Source: Scylla paramamosain
Lineage: Eukaryota > Arthropoda > Malacostraca > Decapoda > Portunidae
DNA: 64,000 bases
Direction of reading: 5' to 3'
NCBI RefSeq assembly: GCF_035594125.1
Contig: NC_087178.1
Location: 11,668,470-11,732,469, forward strand
Part shown: one piece after another, positions 16,001-29,561 of the stretch
How positions within the stretch are numbered: the first letter of the stretch is position 1
How the letters are laid out: each line of letters opens with the position of its first letter
Program-made: the position numbers and the translations under genes
Notes under the pieces: model-generated
Told to the model about the DNA's origin: nothing
The model's database searches: none
Seen by the model: only the letters and a program-made list of their open reading frames with translations

Positions 16001-16387
16001 TGCTCTAGACTGTGCCACTTTATTTTTTTTAGCTCAAAGTCAATGAGTTCCTGTTCACAATTGATTGTGATTTTGAGTTTTCTGCTTTTGTCTGTTAATG
16101 AAGTGTATAATTGATTTTTGTCCATAATTTCCTCCTTAGGTAAATCTTTTGCCCCTTGCCTATTTAATCCTCCTCCTCGCAATGCTTCTTATAAGCCTTG
16201 GAAATATAAGCTACCTAAAGACTAGACTAATTCAAGAAGCCAAGCCTGGACCACTTATAGAGATGAAAGCAGAACATGGAAAGAACTTTCAAGAACCTGT
16301 TGATGCTCTCCGAGTTTTTGTTGACATCAATTACTGTATTTACTCATGTATTAGACACACCTCTGCATAACACACACCCCTATTTAA

Positions 16388-18835
16388 CCCTGCATTACTT
16401 TGCTGGGGTTTCCAAACATGAGTACTCTCCTGGGGTATTTACACACCCCAATACAAAAATGTTTCTAGTGTTACTATTATGTAAAATATAGTCATACTGC
16501 TGGTTTAGGATTCATCTACAACCCCTGTTAAACAGTTTGAGTTGCTTATAGTAAGTTGATATTAATACAAAGTAATACAATAAAATAAATTATAAAACTA
16601 AGGAAAAATTACCAAAACTTAAATTCAGGTCACATTTACTTTTAAAATACCCACAAGATACACATGTTTGTATGAATTTTTAATATATATGATGAATATT
16701 AAGTGAAAAAAAATATTACATAATAGGCAAATCTCCCTTACAAAATACATCAAATCAAAGATTGAACTAAAGATATAATTATTTATTGAAAGGAAAATTA
16801 TTATAAATTTAATACATAAACCATAAGCATGGTTTCTTTATCCAAAGCAAACACAAAAATTTTCATGACTTGAAATACAAAAGAAAAAAAGTGAGCTCAT
16901 TACATAGGAATAAATTTGTTACATAAACATTTTTTCTTTTCATCAAAAGTAAACAAAAAATATTTCCATGAATTGAAATTGAAAACAAAAAAAATGTGAG
17001 TTCATTACATACCATTACATTCACTCTGATTCACCACTTACTGCTACATTCTCACAATCTATGCAACTCACAGTCATCTTACCGTGATCCCTGCAAACAT
17101 GTTTCCCGCATGTGCTACATACTGTTTTCACCTTTCGATCCTTTGACCTGGCACAAAATACACATCTCTTTGCCTGGCATTGTAAAAACTGTGAGCTTGT
17201 TGAGGATGTTGCATCTGCAATTTCAGGGAACAGCCTTGCAATTTCTGTTCTGAGACCTTTTGGCCTTTTGTTCTGCAGTCTTTTCTTTAGAGTGTCTTCT
17301 AATAGCATCATGCATACTTTCTTGATGAATCTGCGGTGCTTGAGTTTATTCTGTGGGTTGTGAGCATACAGGACATACGAATTGACACAGACAATGTTCA
17401 GCAGAGCAAAGAACACAATTAGAGGCCAACACCAGCTGTTTCTGGAAACGTAATACTTATCCATCATCATGTCAAGCACATCTATTCCTCCTTTGGTTGA
17501 ATTATAGAACGTGATGATTTGATGCCATATTTAGCTGGTTTACTGGGTATATATTTCCTAAAGGGACAGTGGCCCCTAAAGGCTACAAGCATTTCATCTA
17601 TAGTCACAAATTCTGATGAGGTGTTTTTCTTTTTGCAATTTTCAACAAACATCTCAAATATTTGCCTAACTGGGGCAAGCTTATCCACCTTCTTTCTTTT
17701 CTCACTTGTTGCTTTGTCATCAAATTATAGACAACATAATAGAAAATGAAAGCAATCCAGTGACGTGGTCAGCCTGAACACCTCGATGCCAGTACCATCT
17801 GCTTTCCAGATATGAGCAAGGTGCAGCCTGCTAACATGATATGTACCAGCTAACATAAGCAGTCCAGTCAATGCCTTCACTTCGAAAACATCAGTGTCTT
17901 TTGTTCTGTAGGGCTGAGTATAGTTCCCTTTCTGCATAGCGATCATCGAGTTAGTATGTTCTACTAATAAACCAATTATTTCTGCCGTGATGAAGACTCC
18001 CCAAAAGTCTGCAGGAGAATTGGCATTTAGAGCTGGTCCTTTTAGTTCTGGTGTAAATTTGATAACATTGCTAGAAAGGGTATGACATAGCAATTTAGGA
18101 ACATTCTTCTTCCATCATGTTGTTTTATCTTTTTCCCTTCCATCCATCAATTTTTTGCCTTTTTCTTTTGGGGCTGGTCTGGTAGATCATCTGGGTCTGA
18201 TTCATAACATTCAAAATCAGGAACATGCAGATCCTCTTCCAGGTAATCTTCTTCACTTTCACTGTTGGAGGCAGGAACATCCTTCCCCACACTTTCTTTG
18301 TCTTATGAGCTACTCACTTCTACTTCATCCAACATCTTCTGAATCCTCTTCATTTCTGCATCATAATCCATCTTGTGCCTGAAAAAATGAAAAGATGTTA
18401 CATTAGCTAGGCTCATAGTTACAAGAATGAAAGAGTAATAAATTGTAAATAAAATAATAAATCCATACATAATGATAAAAAAAATACTAAAATCAGTAAG
18501 CATAGCATTTTATTCCATATTTATATTACAGAGTAGGCTACTGATACATAATATGCACTTATATCTACATATTTTCATTTCCTGATGGGAAAAGAGAATA
18601 TATAAATCATAAATACATACCTTTGTTAGTCTGGGGTGACTGACCACCCCAGAAGGCAAAACAAACATCTAACTCCCAGGAAAACTGAGCCACAACTGTG
18701 CCATACTACATGTGACACATGCTTGATGAGTCAGAAGAGTATTGGGAGGGAGAAGAAAAAAAGGTTGCCAACTAGGAATTGTGAGCACTTAAGCAAAACT
18801 GGGGTGCCAAAACACACCAAGGGAGTAATGCAGGG
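16388..18835 (-). mobile_element. piggyBac-family transposon P2
   Basis: The element is bounded by TTAA at 16384-16387 and 18836-18839, the target duplication of piggyBac transposons. Its ends are 12-bp perfect inverted repeats, CCCTGCATTACT at 16388 and its complement at 18824-18835. CTGGGGTG-type motifs recur inside both ends (16403, 16430-16450, 18631-18652, 18799). It carries a broken transposase on the minus strand. At 2448 bp it is near the usual size, with part of the coding region deleted. Confidence 0.92.
17021..18500 (-). pseudogene. piggyBac transposase (P2), broken and internally deleted
   Basis: Minus-strand segments read in order. First is an acidic N-terminus (MDYDAEMKRIQKMLDEVE near 18370, with a stop near 18305). 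Next is 17725-18093, with PELKGPALNA, a family-typical N-terminal region. Then 17482-17688 contains FVTIDEMLVAFRG, holding the first catalytic Asp. Last is 17021-17479, beginning just after the GGIDVLDMMMDKYY site of the third Asp and ending in a Cys-rich zinc domain (CVFCARSK, CSTCGKHVC). The sequence passes from PAKYGIK directly to the third-Asp region, so roughly 140 residues with the second Asp are missing. Frameshifts add to the damage. Confidence 0.9.
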
Positions 18836-18951
18836 TTAACAAGGATGTTTTGTGGGAAAAAATATATTATGCTTCATCATAAAGTCATGGGAAAAAAAAA
18901 AAAAGAAATCTGTGTATTTACCTAGTTGTGGTTTATGGGAGGGGAATAGTC

Positions 18952-21800
18952 TCAAAGTATCCCATCTCTATATCTATCCAGTTTGGACTTAAAAGCATGG
19001 ACAGTTATGGCATTGACAACATCTTCACTGAGTTCATTCCATTTGTTCACACTTCTGTGAGAAAAACTATACTTTTTGATGTCTCTTCTACAGTTAACTT
19101 TCTTCAACTTCTTATTGTGTCCCCTTGTACTCTGTGTGTCTAAATTTTTAAAACATTCTTTGCCTACATTTTCCATACCATTTATCATTCTATAGATGTT
19201 TATTGAATCTCCTCTCTCTCTCCTATTTTCAAGAGTAGGAATTTCCAACACTCATAATCTCTCTTTATAGGTCAACTTACTTAACTCCAGAACCATCTTA
19301 GTGACTTCTCTTTGTACTCTTTCTAATTTTATAATATTCCTCTTTATATGAAGAGACCACACCACTGCTGCATATTCTGATCTTGGTCTTGTCGTGAAAA
19401 TCAACAACTTTTTTATCATTCCTTGATCTAAATATTAGAATGCCATTCTTATTCTTTTTACAAATTCATCTTCTCTCCAGTTATTTTATCAATGTATTTG
19501 TCTGGAGTCAAATTTTCAGTAACTGTTACTCTCAAATCTATTTCCTCTTTTGATTTCTGTAACTTCACATCATCCATCTCATAATGATATTGTATTCTTT
19601 TCTTATTCTTACCAAACTCCATTACTTTACACTTACTTAAATTGAATTCCATTTGCCAAGATTTACTCCATCTATTTATCTTACATAAATCATCTTGCAG
19701 TACCATACAGTCATTTACATTTTCTACCCTTCTCTTCAGTTTAGCATCATCTGCAAATAAGTTCATATAACTGTCTATTTCTTCATTTATGTCATTCACA
19801 TATATTACAAACATTATCAGTCCCAACACTGTGGGACACCACTAATTACTTTCAGCCAAGATCAATTCTGGTTTTGTATTACTGTTCTCATCTCTCTATC
19901 ATCCAGATAATCTTCCATCCACTCCAGCAGTCTTCTTCCAATTTTTCCATAATTTTTTATCTTCCATAGCAATTTTCGTTGTGGTACTTTGTCAAATGCC
20001 TTCTTCAAGTCGTCTAAATAGACACCATCCACCCATCTGTCTCTCTCCTGCACAATATCGACTATCCTTGAATAAAAGGACAATAAGTTCATGGAGCATG
20101 ATCTTCCCCTCCTAAATCCAAATTGACAATTTACCAAAACTTTATCTCTTTCCAAGTGTTCCATCCATCTTTCCTTTATTGTTCTTTTGCATAGTTTTCC
20201 TTCAACACTAGTCAAGGACACTGGTCTATAATTTAGTGGATTTTCCTTATTTCCTCCTTTGAATATTAGTGTAATATTTGCTCTCTTCCAATTTTTTGGT
20301 ACTCTTCCCTGTGATAGTGATGTCACCATTACACTGAATTTTATCACCCAGCTGTTATCTACATTCCTTCAATATCCAGTTTGATACTCCATCTAGATCA
20401 GTTGCTTTATTTACACCAAGTTCTTCCATTATCTTAAGTATTTCATCATAACTGACTGGACTGTACTCAGTATATTCCTCACCAACTTACCTCTTCCAGT
20501 ATCAAACTCCCCTTCCACAGTAAATACTGATCTGAAGCTATTATTCATAACCTCTGCAATGTCCTGTGCATTCTTATAGATTTTTCCTTCAATTTTCAAT
20601 CTTGATACACCTTTCTTCTTCTTCATCTTCTCATTAACATATCTAAAGAATAGTTTGGGTTCATTTATACACTTATCTATTATATCTCTTTCATAGTTTC
20701 TTCTCTCCATTCTTATTATCTCAATGTACTTATTTCTAGCATCAGTATATTCCTCCCATCTGCTCTCAGTTTTCCTCTTCTTCCATCTATTCCAAACATT
20801 TAGCTTACAATTTCTAGCCTCTTTACATTTTGTATTGAACCATTCTTTACCTTTTCTACATCTCGCTTCTCCTTTAGGTACAAATTTCTCCACAGCAGAG
20901 TTATATATCCTTATAAATTCATCCCATTTTTCCTGAACATCTGCATCTTTGAAGTCTTCCCAGTCCATGGCAGCAAATTATTTTTTAGATTTTTGAAAAT
21001 CAGCTTTACTATATTTAAATCTTTTCACCTTATAATTTTCATCAATGATTACATTTTCATTTTTCAGATTAAATTCCATCAACACATGTTCACTTTTACC
21101 TAGGGGGCTATCATAGTGTATAGTTTCAATAATTTCCATGTCCTTGGTAAACACTAAATCAAGTCTTGATAGTTTATCTCTTCCACTAAATCTGGTATCA
21201 CAATCAACCCATTGAATCATCAAGTTTTTCGCCACCTAGTTTAACAGTCTATTACTCCATGAGCTCTCACTTCCAGTAGTTGTCAATGTCTCCCAATTTA
21301 TCTCCTTACAATTAAAATCACCAACAATAACTATATCACTACTTTCCTTCACTATTTTTTCAAGACCTTTCAACACATCTACCAACATCTCTTCTTGCTC
21401 TTCTTTTTGCCAAGCATTAGTCATAGGTGGCACATGCACTCTTACATAATTCATTTCCACTTCTAATCATGACTTGTAGAACTTCAGACATGTCTTGACT
21501 TTTTATTACCTTCTCCACTTTGACACATTTTTTTTGTCAGAATTGTCACTCCACCTCCTCCCTTGTCACTTCTATTTTTCATCCATAAATCATATTTATT
21601 ATCACCAATGTCAGGAGTTCCCCATTCATTTTTTTAATTTTGTCTCACATAATACAGCAACATCTGGTGCGGTTCTGTTTAATAACTCATTTAATTCCAT
21701 CTTTGTTGACATTAATCCATTTACATTAGTATAACATACCTTACTTACTGCTTGATGTACCATTTCTTTATCCTCATATCTCTTACTCTTCAAAAAAATT
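18952..21800 (-). pseudogene. LINE L1 ORF2: endonuclease and reverse transcriptase remnant
   Basis: Segments in order on the minus strand: endonuclease with IVIVGDFNCKEINWETL (21236-21460) and LDLVFTKDME (20978-21235); a linker with WFNTKCKEARNCKLNVW (20429-20968); RT fingers and palm with LNYRPVSLTSV, CQFGFRRGRSCSMNLL and DDLKKAFDKVPQ (19862-20347); the catalytic FADD in YMNLFADDAKL (19458-19829); and the C-terminal domain (18952-19251). Stops at 21236 and near 20976, plus several frameshifts, kill it. The first two of these stops are also present in copy L4. Confidence 0.88.
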
Positions 21801-21805
21801 CTTCT

Positions 21806-22718
21806 TCACCTCCATTTGTTTTTGTTTTTTTGTTTAGCCTCATTTACCAGCTCCTTTTGCTTCAACCTTTCAGTCTCATCCATATCCCTGTTTATCCATA
21901 CATTCTTATATTCTTCATCTCCAGGCAATCTCCAAGACCCATTAATTACTTCCTCTGCTTGTACCTGTGTTGCAAACCTTATTCTTATGGGTCTCATTTT
22001 TTCTTCTTCATATTTTTCAATTCTATGGAACTCTTCCACTTGCTTTACTACCTGACTGTCTTCACCGGTCACTTTCTTCAGTAACTTATTCAACAGGTTC
22101 TTTTCCTTTTTGTCTCTTTGAATTCTGCTTACTATTTTCTTTTCCTTTAAACCAAATACAATTATTTGTTTATATTTTTCTACAGTGTCTCACTAACTTT
22201 TTCTCTTCTTTAATAACATTTACTACCACTTTCTGTCTCGGGTTTTGTTTTTCATTTTCTTGTTGTTCTATTATTTTCTTTAGTGTTTCTTCTTCAAATA
22301 TAAGTTCATTTAACCACTTATTTTGTCTCATTTCCACATCCTTTACACTTGCCTTCATTTCCTCATTTCCTTTCAGAACAGTTTCTACTTTTTCCTTTAT
22401 TTGTTTCTTTAAACAGTCATTTTCCACATTTAATTTCTCATTTTTATCTTCCATCTCAATCAACTTTGCTGTAATTGTCACCAACTCCTTACCAGTCTCC
22501 TTCTGGCATTCCTCCAATGCCTTTATTCTCTCCAATAACTTGTCCATCATTTCTTCCATATGCAAAATTTTTCTGCACTGCAGTCTATAATTTAGTTCCC
22601 TTTCTTCTCCAGTAAAACCCTTCAAATGAACCTCTTGGGGTGCTGCCTTTTGCCATATTTGTTCAAAATGTAAACAAACCAAACCAAACTTTGCTAGAGA
22701 CGGGATAACTATACTCAT
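21806..22718 (-). pseudogene. LINE L1 ORF1, coiled-coil RNA-binding protein remnant
   Basis: 22170-22718 encodes a long coiled coil rich in Lys and Glu (MEEMMDKLLERIKALEE onward). After a frameshift, 21806-22093 continues with RIRFATQVQAEEVI, GDEEYKNVWINRDMD and a basic end. The arrangement resembles LINE ORF1 proteins with a coiled coil followed by an RRM-like and C-terminal domain, which bind the element RNA. The RRM assignment is by general form only. Confidence 0.7.
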
Positions 22719-22863
22719 GGTACTGTTTCTTTCTTCCCTATTTACTACCTAGGTATTCCAGGATCTTCATAACATATCTTGTTCCACCATGAGCAATTTG
22801 TGTTATTCCGTCCTTCTATATGCAGAGCACTAGAAAAACACGTCCTGTCAGCTCCTCTGCTGC

Positions 22864-22974
22864 TGTGTGTGTGTGTTAGGTGAGCGGGCCACTGGCCAAG
22901 GGACACAAAAATTTTTAATAAAAAGAAAAGCCCACTTGATGCCAATTCCTATACCAATGTCAAATAGAATAATA
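22864..22974. repeat. Short (GT)n tract and spacer between two LINEs
   Basis: (TG) repeats of about 7 units at 22864-22877 mark the 5' edge of LINE L1. The remaining sequence to 22974 is not assigned. Confidence 0.6.
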
Positions 22975-24085
22975 ATAATAATCATAATAAAAAAAAAAAG
23001 AGTGTCTTGAAACCTCCCTCTTGAAAGAATTCAAGTCATAGGAAGATGGAAATACAGAAGCAGGTAGGGAGTTCCAGAGTTTACCAAAGAGGGATGAATG
23101 AATGAGAATACTGATTAACTCATGTATTAGAGAGGTAGACAGAGAAGGAGTGAGAGAAAGAAGGAAGTCTTGTGCAGCAAGGGCACATGAGGAGGGGAGG
23201 CACGTAGTTGGTGGTAGAAGATAGCAAGAGCTGCAACACTGCAGCAATGAGAAAAAGGATGAAGACAGTCAGTTAGAGGAGAGGAGTTGACAAGACAAAA
23301 AGCTTTTGATTCCACCATCCCTAAAATAGTGGTGTGAGTGGAACCCCTCTCTCCCATACTCCATACATGAACAGATAAGGCCCATGTACAGAGTTAGCAG
23401 TTGGGATGGAGGTGGGGGGCAGTAGAAACTGGTAGAGATGATGCAGAACACCTAACTTCATACAAGATGATTTAGCTAGAGATGAGATGTGAGGCTTCTA
23501 GTTTAGATTATAAATAAAGGACAGACTAATGATGTTCAGTGTAGAAAAGGGAGACAGTTAAGAGTCACTGAAGAAGAGGGGATAGTTGTCTAGATTGCGT
23601 CGAGTTGATAAATGGAGGAAGTGAGTCTCTGAGGCATTGAACAATACTAAGTTTGCTCTGCTCCAATCAGAAATTTTAGAGAGATCAAAAGTCAGGCATT
23701 CTCTGGCTTTCCTGCATGAACTGTTTACTTCCTGAAGGGTTGGATGTCTATGAAAAGACGTGGAAGAGTATAGGATGGTATCATCAACATAGGAATGGAT
23801 AGGACAAGAAGTTTGGTTTAGAAGATCATTGATGAATAATAGGAAGAGAGTGGGTGACAGGACAGAACCCTGAGGAACACCACTGTTAATAGATTTAGGA
23901 GAAGAACAGTGACTGTCTACCACAGTAGCAACAGAACGGTCAGAAAAGAAACTTGAGATGAAGTTACAGAGAGAAGGATAGAAACCGTAGGAGGGTAGTT
24001 TGGAAATCAAAGCTTTGTGCCAGATTCTATCAAAAGTTTTTGATATGTCTAAGGCAACAGCAAAAGTTTCACCAAATTCTCTAAG
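22975..24085 (-). mobile_element. Jockey-like LINE, 5' truncated, with (AAT)n tail
   Basis: On the minus strand this copy starts inside the RT near 24085 and runs to a 3' tail of A-rich and TTA/AAT repeats at 22970-23005. It belongs to the same family as the plus-strand fragment at 8230-9105. It is separate from the GT-linked LINEs: the C-terminal sequence and the tail differ. Confidence 0.82.
23558..24085 (-). pseudogene. Jockey-like LINE reverse transcriptase
   Basis: An open stretch covers much of the RT palm: FGETFAVALDISKTFD (first catalytic Asp), RIWHKALISKLPSYGF, NSGVPQGSVLSPTLFLLFIN and HSYVDDTILYSS (catalytic YVDD). It ends with SETHFLHLSTRRNLDNYPL. The frame is clean for about 175 codons, but the N-terminal RT and any endonuclease are missing. 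Further C-terminal pieces, broken by frameshifts, follow to 22960 (LTLYMGLICSCMEYG near 23390, LWNSLPASVFPSSYDL near 23070). Confidence 0.85.
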
Positions 24086-24182
24086 AGTGTGTGTTCTGTC
24101 CTCACATCTGGTGTGATGAAGCAATGGGGCTGTACAGTACTACCATCACATCTAAAACCATGTGTGTGCATATATGTGTTTT

Positions 24183-24280
<98 letters not shown>

Positions 24281-24290
24281 TCTCTCTCTT
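24183..24290. repeat. (TC)n microsatellite
   Basis: About 54 TC units with one TATC break, followed by a pyrimidine-rich tail and (CCCA)n near 24415-24440. Confidence 0.97.
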
Positions 24291-24448
24291 CCATCCTTCC
24301 CTCCCCATTCTCTCCCTCTCCCTTTCCTGATCACCACCCTTTTTCCTGACCCTCATCTCCCTTTTCTGACCTCCTCCCCATTTCCTCACTCCTTCCATCC
24401 ATCTATCCTACTCAGCCACCCACCCACCCACCCACCCACTTTCCTTCA

Positions 24449-24452
<4 letters not shown>

Positions 24453-24479
<27 letters not shown>
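24453..24479. repeat. (GT)n tract at the 3' end of LINE L2
   Basis: About 13 TG units run directly into ATTTACCTAG, the complement of the LINE 3' end. Confidence 0.9.
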
Positions 24480-25610
24480 ATTTACCTAGTTTTATTATAC
24501 AGGGTTCGAGCAGGGCTCATAGTGTCCTGTCTCCATATCTATATTTATCCAGAATTTCCTTAAATTTATGCACATTTGGTGCTGTAACAGCCTCCTCATT
24601 TAGACTATTCCAGATATCCAGTTCTATGTGGAAAACTGTATTTCTTGACGTCTCTCAAACACTGACTCTTCCTGATCTTCTCTGAGTGCCCTCTCGTCCA
24701 TCCAGCTTTATCTTCTTCCAGCAACACCAGTTCCTGCTTGTCTGTCTCCTCAATGTGGTTAACTATTTTATACATTGTTATTAGATCTCCTCTTTCTCTT
24801 CTAACCTGCAAAGTTGGTAGTCCAATTTCCTTCAACCTCTCTTTGTATGTTAGGTTTCTCAGCTCCAGTACCATCCTTGTAGCTGCCCTCTGAATTCTTT
24901 CCAACTTCTTTATGTCTTTCTTCATGTGCGGAGACCACACCACTGCTGCATATTCCAGCCTGGGACATAGCATAGTGGCTATAATTTTTTTCATCATAGT
25001 CTTATCATTGTAATGAAATGCCACCCTAATATTTATGCCATTCTGGGGTTAGGGTATCCTGAAATACCACTCCTAGATCTTTTTCCTCCTTACTCCTCAT
25101 TATTACTTCCTCCCCCATTTTATAGTCCCATGCAGGTCTTTTACTCTTTCCCAATTCCATCACATGGCATTTCTTAGCATTGAATTCCAATTTTCACTTC
25201 TTGCTCCACCCATAAATTTTGACAATATTTCTTTGCAACTCTATACAATCAGTGTGGCTCTTTATTACTCTTAGCAATTTTGCATCATCAGCAAACAGAT
25301 TAATATAACTGGTAAAATCCTCCTGCATATCACTGATGTATATTTGGAACATAATGGGTGCTAACACTGACCTCTGTGGTATTCCACTTGTTACATTACT
25401 CCAACTTGAACAGGTGTTCCTGATCACAGTTCTCATTTCTCTGTCCTTTAAGTAGTCTCTCATCCATTTTAGCATTGTCCCTCTCAGTCCTTTTATATGT
25501 TTAATCTTCCACAATAGTCTTTTATGTGGAACTTTATCAAAAGCTTTTTTGATGTCCAAATACACTGCATCTACCCACCCATCTCTGTTTTGTACTTCAT
25601 CTATTACTCT

Positions 25611-25612
<2 letters not shown>
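24480..25612 (-). mobile_element. GT-linked LINE, copy L2, 5' truncated
   Basis: The copy holds the RT from [18 protein letters not shown] near 25610, through IKKAFDKVPHKRLLWKIK, TSGIPQRSVLAPIMFQIYIS and the catalytic YINLFADDAKLL, to the C-terminal domain RRERGDLITMYKIV (24605-25024). There is a frame break between 25024 and 25194. Truncation occurs inside the RT, and the cut edge joins a (TG)n array at once, so GT repeats bracket the copy on both sides. Confidence 0.88.
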
Positions 25613-26720
<1,108 letters not shown>

Positions 26721-26784
26721 TTTTTATTACTAGTAACAATATTTGTGCTTAGTGTATTACTGCTTTAACCCATTTGCGCTGCTC

Positions 26785-27198
26785 GTTGCGTCAACGCAAC
26801 ACGAAACAAGCTATAACATGATGTTGAGCTACACTGAAAGGACAACATGCTGCATCCTGTAGCTGCTTCTGTTGCCAGTAGACATCCAGTACTCCCAGTG
26901 GAAGATCCATATGATTCCTGACATCTCACCATTTTAGGGGAAAAGTCAGTGAAAAAAGCTCCACTTTCTGAAAAATGATGTCTTCATCAAAAAGGAGATG
27001 AGTAAAGAAAATCATTATCAAATATTTGTTCATATCTATTTCACAGTAATCTTCTGTTTCTTTTGATGAAGGAACCCTTTTCAACGAAGTTTTATTTGAT
27101 AGGATGCTGATGACAGTTGTGTAAAAAAATTACAAAGAAAAGTTGTGCTAATGCAACCATCGGCACCTAGTTGTTCATCAATGTTGTGCTAACGCAAG
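26785..27198. promoter_or_regulatory. Left subterminal palindromes of piggyBac P1
   Basis: GTTGCGTCAACGCAAC lies at 26785-26800, GTTGTGCTAATGCAAC at 27142-27157 and GTTGTGCTAACGCAAG at 27183-27198. Related copies occur at the right end. By analogy with internal repeats of piggyBac elements they may be transposase binding sites; that is inference. Confidence 0.55.
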
Positions 27199-27421
27199 CA
27201 TCAGCACCGGCTTCTTCATTGTTGTAGTTATTTTGCAATGCATAGTATCTTTTTTGCACATGTAATTGCAGTGAATAGATATATATGTGTAGCCTAGCAT
27301 TGTTTTTTGACAGCATACATGTTGTGTACACAAATTTTACGCAATATATTTTCTCTTTTTTTTTTTTTTTTTCAGAAAAGTGAAGTTGAACAACATTCTA
27401 GACGAGCTAGAGAAACCTACC

Positions 27422-29167
27422 ATGTCTGACGAGAGTGAAGTTAGTGATGAAGATGAACCCAGTGGAATGGTAAAACAAACTGAAGTACATGATCTTTACA
27501 TCATACCTGCAAATGATGGTGCTGTGACAGTGAAGATTCTGGCGAAGAAGAAAGCGTGGATATCTCTTATCTTCCTTCAACACAATTAACTGCTTTAGCA
27601 GTGATAGAATCTTTAGAGTCACAAGATAATGCAGATGAATGTGCTGAAGGACAAGAATCCCAGAAAAAGAAAATAATAAAACTCAGAAAATGGAAAGCAC
27701 AAGATCTCCCAGAAAAGAGAAATGTCCCATGTTATCCACGCAAACCATCAGTTGCTGATATTCCGCATAAGCCTAGTCAGACATTTGAGCTTTTCTTGGA
27801 TGTATTAGCAATTGACCACCTACTGAAACAAACTGTGAACTAAGCTATCCAGAATGGTAAACATTCATTCACGTTAACAAGTGATGAAATGAAAACCTTC
27901 AAAGGAATTTTGTTGGTGCCAGGGTACTGTTGTGTTCCACGTCACAGACTGCATTTGCAGAGACAGCCAGATGTCTACAATGAGCTTATTGCTGACTCCA
28001 TGCATCAGGATCGCTTTGATGAGATAATGAAGTTCTTTCATGCTGCAGACAACACAAAGCTTCCCAAAAATGACAAGTATGGCAGAGTTTCTCTGTTCAT
28101 GGAAATCCTGAATGATAACTTTCTCAAATACAGGGAAGTATTTGGGCCAAGTAATATCTCTATTGATGAGTCAATGATCCCCTATTTTGGTCGATATCTG
28201 ACTAAGCAGTTCATTCATGGAAAGCCTGTGCGATGGGGTTATAAAGCATGGGTTGCAGCTGATCCAAATGGTTATGTTTTTGATATATCTGTTTTATCAA
28301 GGCAAAGATGGTGCTAAGAATAAGGGTTATGCAGCTTATGGACTTGGTGGAAAAGTTGTTTTTGATGTTTTGGATGTTATAGAAAAATATTATCCAATAA
28401 AGAAGTTATCCCTTTACTTTGATAACTTCTTTACATCACTCAAACTTATCGAAAAAATCAAAAGAGGGGGCCATGATGCTACTGGCACACTAAGAAAAAA
28501 CCGAATTCAAAAATACCCATTTACTAATCCTGCAAAGTTTATGAAATTACCTAAGGAATCTGAAGAACATTTTTGTGATGCTGAATCAGGAATAATTGCA
28601 GCACACTGGCATGATAATGGCATTGTTACCATTGCATCATCTGAGTATGGTGTATCACCAGTAGTGAAGGCTGAACGTTATGTTGCTTCTCAAAAGAAAC
28701 ATATGAATGTTTTGATGCCAAATGCCATCCATCAGTATAATTGGAAAATGAGTGGTGTTGATAGACTAGATCAAAATATTGCACAGTACTGGCTTTTAAT
28801 TCGTGGGAAAAAGTGGTACATTCCAATCGTCACTTACCTGATTACAGTATGTGTAAATAATGCCTGGATTTTTGCAAGGGAAGGAGGGTACAAAGAGGAT
28901 ATGTTGTCATTCATATGTGCTGCTGCTACTGAATGGCTACAGAATCATGGCAAAAAGCCAAATAACCCAGAAAGATCACAATCAGTTCTCAGTGTTGCAG
29001 GTATATCTGCACAAATATGGTATGATAATGTTGGGCATCACATCATGAAGACAGATCCTCCAAGGTGCTGCTGTTGTCAGTTATGTAACACTCAGACTGT
29101 ATTCATATGCAAGAAATGTAAAGTATACCTGCATCAAAAGTGTTCAGTACAGTATCATACCATGTAG
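27422..29167 (+). pseudogene. piggyBac transposase (P1), all catalytic residues visible but frame broken
   Basis: The likely start is ATG 27422 (MSDESEVSDEDEPSG, an acidic N-terminus usual for the family), after a poly-T and CAG tract. The three catalytic Asp codons are readable: ISIDESM at about 28165, LYFDNFFTS at about 28421 and SGVDRLDQ at about 28760. The C-terminal Cys-rich zinc domain (CCCCQLCNTQ, ICKKCKVYLHQKC) ends at the TAG at 29165. Lesions are a frameshift near 27545, a TAA at 27841 and a frameshift near 28300. The intact enzyme would cut and paste at TTAA; this copy should not work. Confidence 0.93.
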
Positions 29168-29230
29168 GCCAGCGGAATCCTATGAAAATGTATCTAGGTT
29201 GTACTATTTCTTTTTCGATAACTATATTAT

Positions 29231-29232
<2 letters not shown>

Positions 29233-29301
<69 letters not shown>
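29233..29301. repeat. (CT)n microsatellite inside piggyBac P1
   Basis: About 34 CT units in the 3' non-coding part of the transposon. Confidence 0.97.
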
Positions 29302-29303
<2 letters not shown>

Positions 29304-29561
29304 GGGGTTCTAATCACTGGTTTTCTTTCATTTATAGTGAAGTAATTCTCATATTTCTTTTTTAGTGAAGAAATTATTATCATGTATCAAAAGTGAAATG
29401 TATCTGTTTTTTTCAATTTTTCTTCCTTGCCAAGAATTGTATCCTAGGACCCTCCTTTGACTTTTTTATGTGAAAAAGAGTAAACTTGTTTCCCATAGTG
29501 CCCATATATGTTCAAATCAAGGGTTTTTTCTTTCTTATGTTTTTGTTAGTACATGCTAACA

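Larger units (their letters stand above)
18911..22863 (-). mobile_element. GT-linked LINE, copy L1 (nearly full length, dead)
   Basis: On the minus strand the copy has a 5' leader, a coiled-coil ORF1, an ORF2 with endonuclease and reverse transcriptase, and a 3' end reading AACTAGGTAAATACACA (complement of TGTGTATTTACCTAGTT at 18911). The 5' end near 22863 abuts a short (GT)n tract at 22864-22877. The C-terminal RRERGD...RGH...WN.L domain suggests the CR1/L2 group; that placement is tentative. Confidence 0.88.

Noticed and set aside
17749..18093. Separate gene upstream of P2 transposase
   Set aside because: The sequence fits the N-terminal region of a piggyBac transposase and lies within the TTAA-bounded element.
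21495..22590. Plus-strand frames rich in Phe, Leu and Ser resembling membrane proteins
   Set aside because: They are the antisense of the LINE L1 ORF1/ORF2, whose minus-strand sequence has clear coiled-coil and endonuclease motifs. The same applies to 48269-48783, 50690-51273 and 53766-54211.
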